Positions 1-6,744 of a DNA stretch of 20,116 nucleotides are shown in pieces; within the stretch, counting starts at the first letter, position 1; the number at the start of each line of letters is the position of its first letter. The notes beneath the pieces were generated by a model, which saw nothing but the letters and a program-made list of their open reading frames with translations, did no database searches and was not told the origin of the DNA. The translations under genes were made by a program, and so were the position numbers. Source of the DNA: an uncultured Clostridia bacterium (GTDB taxonomy: Bacteria; Bacillota; Clostridia; Lachnospirales; Anaerotignaceae). The stretch spans positions 1 through 20,116 of the forward strand of contig CALFPN010000145.1 of NCBI GenBank assembly GCA_937919015.1, written 5' to 3'.

Positions 1-6
1 TTAGAG

Positions 7-130
7 CAAGATTCTACCACGGTGCCAAAATCCGCATATCTGCGGTTTTGCCCCTTTGGTAAATCTTGTTGGGGAGTGCCTTCCCCAAGCCTTGCTATAC
101 GAAAAGGCCGTGTATCGTTCCTGATACACG
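7..130. other. Nested inverted repeats, possible oriT-like region of a mobile element
   Basis: Three dyads lie in a row. The first pairs CAAGATT-c-TACCA (7-19) with TGGTAAATCTTG (57-68) and encloses an inner stem AAAA-t-CCGCA (27-36) / TGCGGTTTT (41-49). The second pairs TTGGGGA (69-75) with TCCCCAA (82-88). The third pairs CGTGTATC (109-116) with GATACACG (123-130). A long imperfect dyad followed at once by an ATCTTG-T sequence resembles the layout of MOBP-type transfer origins, whose nic sites read roughly ATCCTG-Y. No relaxase gene lies inside the window, so the mobile-element reading is inference. A structured untranslated region or the edge of an element beginning to the left are alternatives. 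The gene-free stretch 1-177 holds nothing else recognisable. Confidence 0.35.
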
Positions 131-177
131 ACCTATAACTGTTTTACAAATCACGCCCTATCTCTCGGGGTTTTCTT

Positions 178-1377
178 TTATTGATATAATTCATCCGGCG
201 TTATGGGCGTTGTGCTGTAGCGCAGCAAAACAGGCGTATTTGGAAATTCTCTGCGATATGCTTTTTTAATACGCTCCATGACCATATTGGAGGTTTCGTA
301 GGTCGTTGTCGGCAGCATGATCAGATATTGATTCAGACTATAGCGGGTAAAAATATCCCCTTTTCGCAGCACTCTGCGAATGGTTTCATGCAAAGCATCC
401 ATCACGCGGTTCATGGTTTTCTGGTTTGGCAAGTCATCTCCTTCCGCATTCATCACCGTCATCAGCCCGATATAAACAGACTGACCGGTTCTGGATGCAG
501 AACGCGCTTCCAGACGATAAATTGTTTTAAAAAATTCAAATTCGCAATAAAAGCAGCCTTTTGTCGGCTCTTCCGTCAATTTTCCTTTAATGATTTCCAG
601 ATTCATTTCCGGTACATGAGAAGTTTCCACCACCTCTTTGTAAATAGCTGTCAGCTCCTCTGAAGGTGTAATCCCAAATTCCCGGAAGAACAGCTCAGAC
701 ACACGGTGATATTCTTCCTGCGCTTTATCTGCCTGCTGGGTTTTGATCAATCCTTTCAACAAATAAACGTAGAATTCTTCTTCATAAGGACAGAGACGAA
801 TAACATGTCTGCAAACATCGATCAGTTCTTCATAACATCCCTGTTCCAAAAGGATTGCCGATGCACGGGAAGCTGCCTGCAAGAATTTCATGCGATAGGG
901 GCTGCTAAGCTGCATGATCCATGGATCTGATCCATTCTTCTGCAAAAAATCCCCTTCATAAAGGCGAATTACCTGCAGAAGGAAATCCAATTTCTTTTCC
1001 CCCTCCGCCTTTTCCGCAGATTGGAACGCAGCTTCAAATTGTTCTGTATCAATACTGCATTTCAACTCATCATTCCAGCCATAAGCTCCGCTTTTATAAT
1101 AAATCATTTTTTTGCCGCTGTCTTTGCCCAATTCATCCAGCAAGGTGCGCACACGGTGCATCAGTACTTTCAGTGTATTGATGGGATCTTTTGTATCGCT
1201 GCCGGGCCAAAGCAAATCTACCAGTTCTTTCTGTGGCACTGCCCTGTCACGATGAACGATTAGATATTCCAGTAATGTCCAAACTTTTTTGGAGCGATTT
1301 GCCTGATCTGTAATGATCTCTTTTCCGTTGGAAATCGTAAATTCACCAAACATAGTGATTTCATAGTTGGATTTCAT
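178..1377 (-). CDS. BTAD/SARP-type transcriptional regulator with degenerate GGDEF-like C-terminus
   Basis: A cytoplasmic DNA-binding regulator of about 399 residues. Residues ~4-95 look like an OmpR-type winged helix (KKVWTLLEYLIVHRDRAVPQ, then the NTLKVLMHRVRTLL recognition region). Residues ~105-255 form the helical bacterial transcriptional activation (BTAD) domain. The last ~120 residues contain LRKGDIFTRYSLNQYLIMLP, which matches the layout of a GGDEF domain (GD-x-x-x-RYGGDEF-x-x-LLP) but lacks the GGDEF catalytic motif, so cyclase activity is not expected. The ATG at 1375-1377 is preferred because AAAAGG lies about nine bases upstream; TTG and ATG codons at 1386 and 1383 are less well spaced. 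It is divergent from the 145-residue gene at 1568. The target is unknown; the neighbouring pilus genes are candidates by position only. Confidence 0.8.
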   Translation of the reverse strand: MKSNYEITMFGEFTISNGKEIITDQANRSKKVWTLLEYLIVHRDRAVPQKELVDLLWPGSDTKDPINTLKVLMHRVRTLLDELGKDSGKKMIYYKSGAYGWNDELKCSIDTEQFEAAFQSAEKAEGEKKLDFLLQVIRLYEGDFLQKNGSDPWIMQLSSPYRMKFLQAASRASAILLEQGCYEELIDVCRHVIRLCPYEEEFYVYLLKGLIKTQQADKAQEEYHRVSELFFREFGITPSEELTAIYKEVVETSHVPEMNLEIIKGKLTEEPTKGCFYCEFEFFKTIYRLEARSASRTGQSVYIGLMTVMNAEGDDLPNQKTMNRVMDALHETIRRVLRKGDIFTRYSLNQYLIMLPTTTYETSNMVMERIKKAYRREFPNTPVLLRYSTTPITPDELYQ

Positions 1378-1436
1378 ATGCATCAACCTTTTCAGAATTA
1401 TATTTTAACAATCAAATTTGTAACCAAGTTATTTTC

Positions 1437-1465
1437 ATGTTACCGCAATATATATTTTTTGTCAA
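1437..1465 (-). promoter_or_regulatory. Sigma-A-type promoter for the BTAD regulator
   Basis: On the minus strand the sequence reads TTGACA (1460-1465), a 17-base spacer, then TAACAT (1437-1442). The -35 is a perfect consensus match and the spacing is ideal. It implies a leader of roughly 55 bases before the ATG at 1377. Confidence 0.65.
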
Positions 1466-1501
1466 ACACAAGTTTTCAACTCTTCATTAACATTCCACAG
1501 A

Positions 1502-1530
1502 TTGAATTTGTAACAATATTGTGCTATAAT
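1502..1530 (+). promoter_or_regulatory. Sigma-A-type promoter for the 145-residue gene
   Basis: TTGAAT (1502-1507), a 17-base spacer and a perfect TATAAT (1525-1530). The start codon is at 1568 with AGGAGG at 1555-1560. One copy of the AATTTGTAAC repeat (1505-1514) overlaps the -35 and spacer, which would suit an operator. Confidence 0.65.
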
Positions 1531-1567
1531 TGATACAGAAATTTGTAAATCCGAGAGGAGGAAAGAT

Positions 1568-2005
1568 ATGTCCATCAGTCCTGCCAAATTCATTCCCAGA
1601 GAAATGAAAACAACACTGATCAAAGTGTATTCTTACCATAACAAATGTATACAGGGAACGATTTTTAACCCTTTTTTTGAAACAGAAATGGTCTTTGAAA
1701 ATGTAATGCAGCTGATTACAATGATCGAACGTATTTCTGATTCTCTGTTCTTTCCTCAGAAAACCATGCAGTTACGCCAATTTACCGATAGTGACCAGCC
1801 TGAAGAGAAAACATCCTTTGATTTTGTAACTACATCTGATTTTAGTGGAAAATTGCCTTTGGCTACCTTTGAACTGGAGATTATTTTCCGTCAAAATGCC
1901 AGCTGGCAGGGAAATATCATTTATGCTGAAAACAGTTTATCTTCCTCTTTCCGCAGTGTTTTAGAACTTTTATCTTTGATGGATAGTGTACTCAGTGAAA
2001 AGTAA
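1568..2005 (+). CDS. Unrecognised 145-residue protein divergent from the BTAD regulator
   Basis: No family is recognised. The protein has no signal peptide or clear membrane span and should be cytoplasmic. The first half contains VYSYHNKCIQGTIFNPFFET and FENVMQLITMIERI; the second half contains a beta-rich stretch (FELEIIFRQNASWQGNIIY) and a C-terminal helix with FRSVLELLSLMDSVL. The pattern of a QG-x-I strand near the start and an F-R/K-S-x-x-E-L-L helix near the end suggests one small folded domain. AGGAGG at 1555-1560 sets the ATG. A strong promoter is present upstream and a bidirectional terminator follows. The shared intergenic region with the regulator suggests it is regulated by, or works with, that protein; this is inference. 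Confidence 0.75.
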   Translation: MSISPAKFIPREMKTTLIKVYSYHNKCIQGTIFNPFFETEMVFENVMQLITMIERISDSLFFPQKTMQLRQFTDSDQPEEKTSFDFVTTSDFSGKLPLATFELEIIFRQNASWQGNIIYAENSLSSSFRSVLELLSLMDSVLSEK

Positions 2006-2013
2006 CAAAAAAT

Positions 2014-2049
2014 AAGACTGACATCCATTCTGAATGGATCGTCAGTCTT
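2014..2049. terminator. Bidirectional intrinsic terminator
   Basis: AAGACTGAC (2014-2022) plus ATCCATT (2023-2029) pairs with AATGGAT (2033-2039) and GTCAGTCTT (2041-2049), with one bulged C at 2040. T-runs follow on the plus strand and A-runs precede, so it can serve both the 145-residue gene and the sortase operon that converges on it. Confidence 0.8.
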
Positions 2050-2115
2050 TTCTTTTTATTCCGAAACACGATTTACGGTCACATTGCTTTCCCCCTCTGC
2101 CGTTAGGAACTTCCC

Positions 2116-2889
2116 TCATTTGCTGCTATCTGCAACCAGCACGGCATTGACAACAAAGCGATATTTTTTTGCGCCTTCCGGCGTACAGGTGGAAAGCGTC
2201 AGGATCTGATCCCCTGCTTCCGGCATAATATCATGATGTATCACGCTATTTTCCTTCATATAGTTTGCCATCTCAACAAAAGATGCATCGTTCTGGAACG
2301 ACATACGATAGGTCACAGAATCCACATGAGCAGTATATGCAGAAAATACACGATAGGTCAGGTCTCTGTCTGGCATACAGATCGTGATCGTATTATGGCT
2401 GTCCGCATACTCCTGATTCTTATAATCCAGAAGTGAACCAAACATAGATTCATTCACCATATTATGACCATATATCACCAGATGTTTCTCACTCAGATCA
2501 GGATGATTTCTGGGTTCCAGAAAAATAGAACCGTAAGAAGACCACTGTCTGTCATAAGTATGATTCAAATAATATTGATTGTCCGTAGCATTTAGCAAAG
2601 GGTAATCTACAGGGCTGTTTAAAATCTGAATCCAACCAATGACATCTTCATTGACTGCACGCATTCCTTCAAAATCAATTTCTGTATGCGTTCTTTTCAG
2701 AACTGTTTCTTCCTCTTCCCTTTTTACGGGTGCTTCCGCTGTGACCATAAATTCCTTTGCAGATTCATAAATTTGATCGCCCTTTCTGTATTCCAGAAAA
2801 GCTTTTCCAAAATGAAATACAGAAATGCAGAAAACAACTGTAAGCAAGACCATGAAAATATGGCGTAATTTATCTGACATTGTGCTCAT
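2116..2889 (-). CDS. Class B sortase
   Basis: A membrane-anchored transpeptidase that would join sorted surface proteins to the cell wall or to each other. An N-terminal membrane segment (residues ~10-32) is followed by a class B sortase fold. Signatures in order are NEDVIGWI (80-87), DYPLL (95-99), YYLNH (106-110), GSIFLE (120-125), HLVIYGHNM (136-144) with catalytic His142, TLSTCT (231-236) with catalytic Cys235, and YRFVV (243-247) with catalytic Arg244. Length (257 residues) is usual. Its ATG overlaps the TGA of pilT by four bases (ATGA), implying translational coupling. No LPxTG- or NPxTN-like sorting motif is seen in the small neighbouring proteins, so its substrate is probably elsewhere. 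The stop is followed in frame by 19 further sense codons (2059-2115). Confidence 0.93.
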   Translation of the reverse strand: MSTMSDKLRHIFMVLLTVVFCISVFHFGKAFLEYRKGDQIYESAKEFMVTAEAPVKREEEETVLKRTHTEIDFEGMRAVNEDVIGWIQILNSPVDYPLLNATDNQYYLNHTYDRQWSSYGSIFLEPRNHPDLSEKHLVIYGHNMVNESMFGSLLDYKNQEYADSHNTITICMPDRDLTYRVFSAYTAHVDSVTYRMSFQNDASFVEMANYMKENSVIHHDIMPEAGDQILTLSTCTPEGAKKYRFVVNAVLVADSSK

Positions 2890-3951
2890 CGACCTTTCGG
2901 CTGTCTCAAACGTTTTTCCATCAAATCAGAATGCAGGGAATGATGCAGTGCCGTTTCTGCTGTGATTTTCCCTTCCTGATATAACGCAAACAAACTGTTA
3001 TCCATGGTAACCATACCTTCTCCCGCAGACATGCCGATAATGGTCTCGATCTGATGGGATTTGGATTCCCTGATCAGATTACGAATGGCAGGATTTACAT
3101 GCATGATCTCAAAAACAGGCACAACGCCCCCATCTACAGAAGGCACCAGCTGCTGAGAAATAACCGTTTGCAGCTGCATAGACAATTGCACACGGATCTG
3201 CTGCTGCTGGTTGGGCGGAAAAATATCAATAATACGGTCAATGGTATTGACTGCACCAACCGTATGCAGTGTAGAAAAAACCAGATGCCCTGTTTCAGCC
3301 CCCGTCATGGCGATCTGAATGGTTTCATAGTCACGCATTTCCCCTACCAGAATCACATCCGGTGCCTGACGCAGACAGGCACGCAGCCCCATGACATAAT
3401 CAGAAGTATCCAAGCCCACTTCTCTTTGCGTCACGATAGATTTATCATTGCGATAAAGGTATTCAATCGGATCTTCCAATGTGATGATGTGTCCGCTGCG
3501 GCTATGATTGATACGGTCGATCATACAGGCCAGTGTGGTAGATTTGCCGGAACCGGCTGTACCCGTAACAAGGATCATACCTTTTTGTGTATCCGCAAGT
3601 TTCATCACTTCCTCCGGAATGTTCAACTTCCGATAATCAGGGATTCCAAAAGAAACCACGCGAAGCACTGCCCCCAGAGAGCCTCTCTGTTTGAATGCGC
3701 AGACGCGCCATATTAGGAACGGAAATGGCAAAATCATCATCACCGGATCGATCAAGGACAGAAATATCTCGGTTGGCAATCTGATATGCTTCCTGCACCA
3801 AGGCGCGGGATGTTGCAGGCATTACTTTTTCCTCTTCCATGGTATAAATTGATTTTCCTTTTTTATAGGACAAAGGCTGTCCTGCAACGATAAACACATC
3901 GGATGCCTCGTTATCAATGGCAACCTGAAGCATTTCTATAAATGAAAGCAT
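2886..3951 (-). pseudogene. pilT: PilT-type retraction ATPase, interrupted by a frameshift
   Basis: A hexameric ATPase of type IV pili, read in two frames. The 5' frame starts at ATG 3951 (RBS AAGGGAG) and encodes the PilT N-domain up to PNMARLRI. The 3' frame resumes with VCAFKQRGSLGAVLRV and carries Walker A GTAGSGKS (3540-3563), the Asp box LEDPIEYLY, Walker B DVILVGEMRD, the His box HLVFSTLHT and the PilT hallmark AIRNLIRE. The switch lies at about 3697-3708. Family members have five residues between the Ala of PNMA and the Ala of AFKQRG; here there are seven bases instead of fifteen, a loss of eight. With these restored the protein would be about 357 residues, normal for PilT. A sequencing error is possible. 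The gene is followed without a gap by the coupled sortase. Confidence 0.88.
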
Positions 3952-3967
3952 AGCTTTTCTCCCTTCT

Positions 3968-4405
3968 TTATTCCATAAACAGCAATTCACCATCCCAGAC
4001 GTGCAGACTGTCGTCCGGTGTCCAGTCTGCTGTAGATACCACCTGCCATTTTTTGATCTCAAATCCATCGGAAAAATGCAGTTCTACCTGAAGTTCCTGT
4101 CCCGCATCAATGGATGTATGAAAACGAAAGGTATCCCCCTCCGTTGTAATTCCATATTTTTCAGAAAACACACGAAGATCCTCTCCGCTTTTCCACGCTT
4201 CCTGCAGACCATTGACTATGGCCGCGGCTTCTGCTTCCGCTGCATAATAGTTCTGTGTAGAAAGGGCTTTTTTTTCTGAAAATTTCTGTTCTGAAAGAGC
4301 TGTAGAAAGGGTCAGAACAGAAAAAACCGTCAAACAGAGAACACATAATATGACTGTCATGGATGTGATACCAATGCTGATTTTCGGCTTTTTTTTCTCA
4401 GCCAT
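3968..4405 (-). CDS. Small membrane-anchored, minor pseudopilin-like protein
   Basis: A 145-residue protein with a short basic N-terminus (MAEKKKPKIS), one membrane segment (~11-35) and an outside domain that begins with a helix rich in Ala and Glu (NYYAAEAEAAAIVNGL) and then beta-like sequence. The AAEAEAAAIV-type helix after a membrane span is common in PilX/PulK-like minor pilus proteins that keep a continuous N-terminal helix. No canonical prepilin cleavage site is seen. It overlaps the upstream gene by eight bases and precedes pilT by 16 bases, so it is part of the operon. A role in the pilus-like structure is inferred from context; the family is not named with certainty. Confidence 0.75.
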   Translation of the reverse strand: MAEKKKPKISIGITSMTVILCVLCLTVFSVLTLSTALSEQKFSEKKALSTQNYYAAEAEAAAIVNGLQEAWKSGEDLRVFSEKYGITTEGDTFRFHTSIDAGQELQVELHFSDGFEIKKWQVVSTADWTPDDSLHVWDGELLFME

Positions 4406-4775
4406 CGATCATCACCGCCTCACAGGTCAAAGAGAATATTTCTTTTTTTCCGTTCAGTACAACAATGTCTGCTCTGGAGCCTTCCTGGGTAAATTCCATA
4501 TGCATCTGATTTTTTTCATCATACACGGCAAAGCCGTTTTTTTCCGGGAACACACCTATCATTTCAGCGGTTTTCTCTAAGTTGCCATGGGTCGATTTCC
4601 AGTATTCAGCAATAGTCTGGGCCTGTATCACAGCGGCATCCAGTCTGCTGCTTTCTTCGGAAATGCGTTTTGCACCTGCGAATACCTGCAGACAGACAGC
4701 CGCAGAGACAGAAAATACCAGCAGCATGACGATCAGTTCCATGAGAAATAAAGGTGTTTTGGAATGTGTTCTCAT
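4398..4775 (-). CDS. Type IV pilin-like protein with non-canonical leader
   Basis: A 125-residue protein whose N-terminus, basic leader then LFLMELIVMLLVFSVSAAVC, has the hydrophobic helix and the glutamate of type IV prepilins (consensus F-T-L-I-E at +1 to +5). If the glutamate is +5, the residue before cleavage is Pro and not Gly, and +1 is Leu and not Phe. The globular part (residues ~40-125) includes AVIQAQTIAEYWKS and a beta-rich C-terminus ending CEAVMIDG. ATGA overlap with the preceding gene (4772-4775) and an eight-base overlap with the following gene place it firmly in the operon. Whether a prepilin peptidase can process it is uncertain. Confidence 0.75.
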   Translation of the reverse strand: MRTHSKTPLFLMELIVMLLVFSVSAAVCLQVFAGAKRISEESSRLDAAVIQAQTIAEYWKSTHGNLEKTAEMIGVFPEKNGFAVYDEKNQMHMEFTQEGSRADIVVLNGKKEIFSLTCEAVMIDG

Positions 4776-5254
4776 ACTGCTGCCCCCTCTCCACTTTGCA
4801 GGAATACAGAGGTTTTTACCTGTTCCCCCTCTACTTCACAGGAAAAAGAAAGCAAGCCATTTTCCATGGAGACTGTCAGGGCATCCAGAGACATGATCGC
4901 TTGTCCATTCACAGGAAAGACTTCCATATCCGCAGAACAGAATAACTCCATCAGATTGCCCTCGGAACAATACAGATAGGTCACATAACGTTCTCCATCG
5001 ATTTCTTCCTGCAGTAAAATCGCCTCCTTCTCTCCGATCTTCCCAACAGAAACAGCACCTTCCCGATCATAATGACGCACCTTTGCCGTCACATAGCTGA
5101 TACAGGTGTGTGTACTAAACTGTTTTTCCATAACACCGGAAACGTTTTTATATACTTTTGCGCCGCCTAATAAAACCAAAAACATACAGAATGCAAATAG
5201 AAAAAATAGTAGAAAGTTCGGTATGATTTCCAGCAAACGGGATTGTTTTCCCAT
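4772..5254 (-). CDS. DUF4860-type membrane-anchored protein
   Basis: A 160-residue protein with one strong N-terminal membrane segment (IIPNFLLFFLFAFCMFLVLL, residues 10-29), then GGAKVYKNV, a conserved-looking CISYVTAKVR, and a beta-rich domain (EAILLQEEIDGERYVTYLYC). This layout agrees with DUF4860, a family of unknown function found in clostridial pilus/type II secretion-like clusters. Two further Cys-containing strands follow near the C-terminus. It starts 10 bases after the stop of the preceding small gene and its stop overlaps the next start by four bases. It is probably an extracytoplasmic structural or pseudopilin-like part; the DUF assignment is from memory of the family pattern. Confidence 0.75.
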   Translation of the reverse strand: MGKQSRLLEIIPNFLLFFLFAFCMFLVLLGGAKVYKNVSGVMEKQFSTHTCISYVTAKVRHYDREGAVSVGKIGEKEAILLQEEIDGERYVTYLYCSEGNLMELFCSADMEVFPVNGQAIMSLDALTVSMENGLLSFSCEVEGEQVKTSVFLQSGEGAAV

Positions 5255-5264
5255 CTATTTTCCC

Positions 5265-5585
5265 TCATTTCTCAACGACAGTAATCTCAGGCATCATATT
5301 GGAGGCAAACACATAGTAAAACACTGCATAGTTTTCCTCATCCACACGAATACCGTAGTTTTCTTTTAAATATGCATAATCTGGTGGGTAAAAGCCTTCC
5401 AGAGCATAACAGCTGACTGCACCGCGCAGGATGCTTTCTTCTGCGATCCGCAGGGCTTCTTCCTGCTGTTTTTGTTCTGCACCGTGCATGCCGCTAATGC
5501 AAATAGTCCCGATCATTCCAAACAGCAGAAAGGAAATACCATATTCCGCCAGAAAAGACAGCAGTCTGTTTTCCTTCTTTTTCAT
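5265..5585 (-). CDS. Small membrane-anchored protein of the pilus-like cluster
   Basis: A 106-residue protein with a lysine-rich start (MKKKENRLL), a membrane segment (~8-31, FLAEYGISFLLFGMIGTICI) and an outside helix (EQKQQEEALRIAEESILRGAV) followed by a short, aromatic-rich tail (CYALEGFYPPDYAYLKENYG). The helix plus tyrosine-rich segment resembles small pilin-like proteins, but no prepilin cleavage motif is evident and no family name is certain. It lies 12 bases downstream of the platform gene and 10 bases upstream of the DUF4860 gene, consistent with one transcript. Confidence 0.7.
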   Translation of the reverse strand: MKKKENRLLSFLAEYGISFLLFGMIGTICISGMHGAEQKQQEEALRIAEESILRGAVSCYALEGFYPPDYAYLKENYGIRVDEENYAVFYYVFASNMMPEITVVEK

Positions 5586-5597
5586 AAAACTGCCTCC

Positions 5598-6638
5598 CTA
5601 TCCCAAAGAATGCATGATGCCTGCCAGCGGGAACATCACAGAAAGCAGCAGTATACCAACCACTACGCAAAGAATGATTACAACAGCAGGTTCTATTCTG
5701 GATGCCATTTTCTGCAAAGAAGTAGAGGCTTCTTCTTTGCTTCTGCGGCTGATCTCCTCCAAAGTACTGTTCAGAGAACCCGTTTTTACCCCTACAGAAA
5801 GCATCCGACAATACATTGGCTTCATCAGCTTCTGTTCTGCAATGGCCTCTGACAGCGGTTTTCCCATCAGCGTAGATTTCCTGCAAGCTGAAATTTTATC
5901 CCGCATCCCGCTTTCGCAAAAAGATTCTGCCATCTCCAATGCTTGATCTGAATCCAGTCCGCCGGAAATACCCATATGTAATGCGGATGCAAAGTGAGCT
6001 GCATCATACAGCTTTCCTGTTTTTGTGGTGGTAAATTTTTTTGACAAGAACAGATTCCATTTTCCCTTTGTTTTCTCATGAAAGAGAACTACTGTAAAAC
6101 CCACAAGCAGGAAAAGGCCCAAGATCACAAAAAAGACCTTTGCTTTCTGCAGTGCTGTACCGATCTGCAGGAAAAACAAAGCGATCAGTGGCAAGGTTCC
6201 TCCCAGCTGTGCAAATACATCCTGAAACACCGGCAGGACTTCTGTCATCAAAACGACTACCACAAACAGCAGCATCACAAGCAGAATCACCGGGAAAACC
6301 GCTGTTTCCTTCAATGCCTGTTCTGTACGGCGGCGTTCTTCATAGTACACCGAAAGGGCACGGAATACAGACTCCAGATAGCCCGTTTCTTCCCCCATCC
6401 GAACCATTTTCAGCATATATTCCGGAAAGACGCCGCTCTCTGTCATGGCTTCATAAACGGAATCACCGTAACCGGCTTTTTTATACAGTCTCTCCAGAAC
6501 AACTTTTTTGGCTCCGTCCGTTTCTTCCTCCGCAAGAATGGAAAAACAAACTTCCGCAGGAAGGCCTGCTTTTAAAAGCAGGGATAATTCCAGACAGAAG
6601 GATGAAATTTCTTCTTTAGACCAAACTTTCGCTTTCAT
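5598..6638 (-). CDS. pilC: Type II secretion/type IV pilus platform protein, GspF/PilC family
   Basis: An inner-membrane platform of about 346 residues on which the motor ATPase acts. Two T2SSF domains are visible. The first has FCLELSLLLKAGLPAEVCF, then YEAMTESGVFPEYMLKMVRMGEETG; the second has HFASALHMGISGGLDSDQAL, then CRMLSVGVKTGSLNSTLEEI. Each is followed by membrane segments (FPVILLVMLLFVVVVLMTEV, a second around FFVILGLFLLVGFTVVLF, and VVIILCVVVGILLLSVMFPL near the end). The ATG at 6636-6638 is chosen because GGAGG sits directly upstream; an upstream in-frame extension runs through the leader hairpin and lacks such a site. It is the first clear pilus gene of the minus-strand operon. 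Confidence 0.9.
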   Translation of the reverse strand: MKAKVWSKEEISSFCLELSLLLKAGLPAEVCFSILAEEETDGAKKVVLERLYKKAGYGDSVYEAMTESGVFPEYMLKMVRMGEETGYLESVFRALSVYYEERRRTEQALKETAVFPVILLVMLLFVVVVLMTEVLPVFQDVFAQLGGTLPLIALFFLQIGTALQKAKVFFVILGLFLLVGFTVVLFHEKTKGKWNLFLSKKFTTTKTGKLYDAAHFASALHMGISGGLDSDQALEMAESFCESGMRDKISACRKSTLMGKPLSEAIAEQKLMKPMYCRMLSVGVKTGSLNSTLEEISRRSKEEASTSLQKMASRIEPAVVIILCVVVGILLLSVMFPLAGIMHSLG

Positions 6639-6672
6639 ATTGCCTCCAAAAATCAATGTTTTACAGATGCAC

Positions 6673-6724
6673 GAAAACCCCCTGCACATTTGACGCAGAA
6701 TCACCGAGTGCAAAGCGGGTTTTC
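6673..6724 (-). promoter_or_regulatory. Leader hairpin between the transglutaminase gene and pilC
   Basis: GAAAACCC (6673-6680) pairs with GGGTTTTC (6717-6724). An inner stem pairs TGCAC (6683-6687) with GTGCA (6708-6712), leaving a 20-base loop. On the minus strand it sits after the transglutaminase stop and 35 bases before the pilC ATG. The following T-run is short, so it may be a weak terminator, attenuator or structured leader. It does not match the c-di-GMP riboswitch consensus as far as can be judged by eye. Confidence 0.45.
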
Positions 6725-6744
6725 ATGTGTTTTATGGGATATAT

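Noticed and set aside
66..269. 67-residue plus-strand frame at the left edge
   Set aside because: It runs through the dyads and antisense into the end of the regulator gene, has no RBS and no protein-like character.
3637..3950. Two separate ATPase genes instead of one broken pilT
   Set aside because: The two parts are complementary halves of one PilT and the downstream part lacks an RBS-supported start.
6639..6744. c-di-GMP riboswitch upstream of the pilus operon
   Set aside because: The region has a hairpin but does not show the conserved GEMM core on the minus strand; kept only as an unassigned leader structure.
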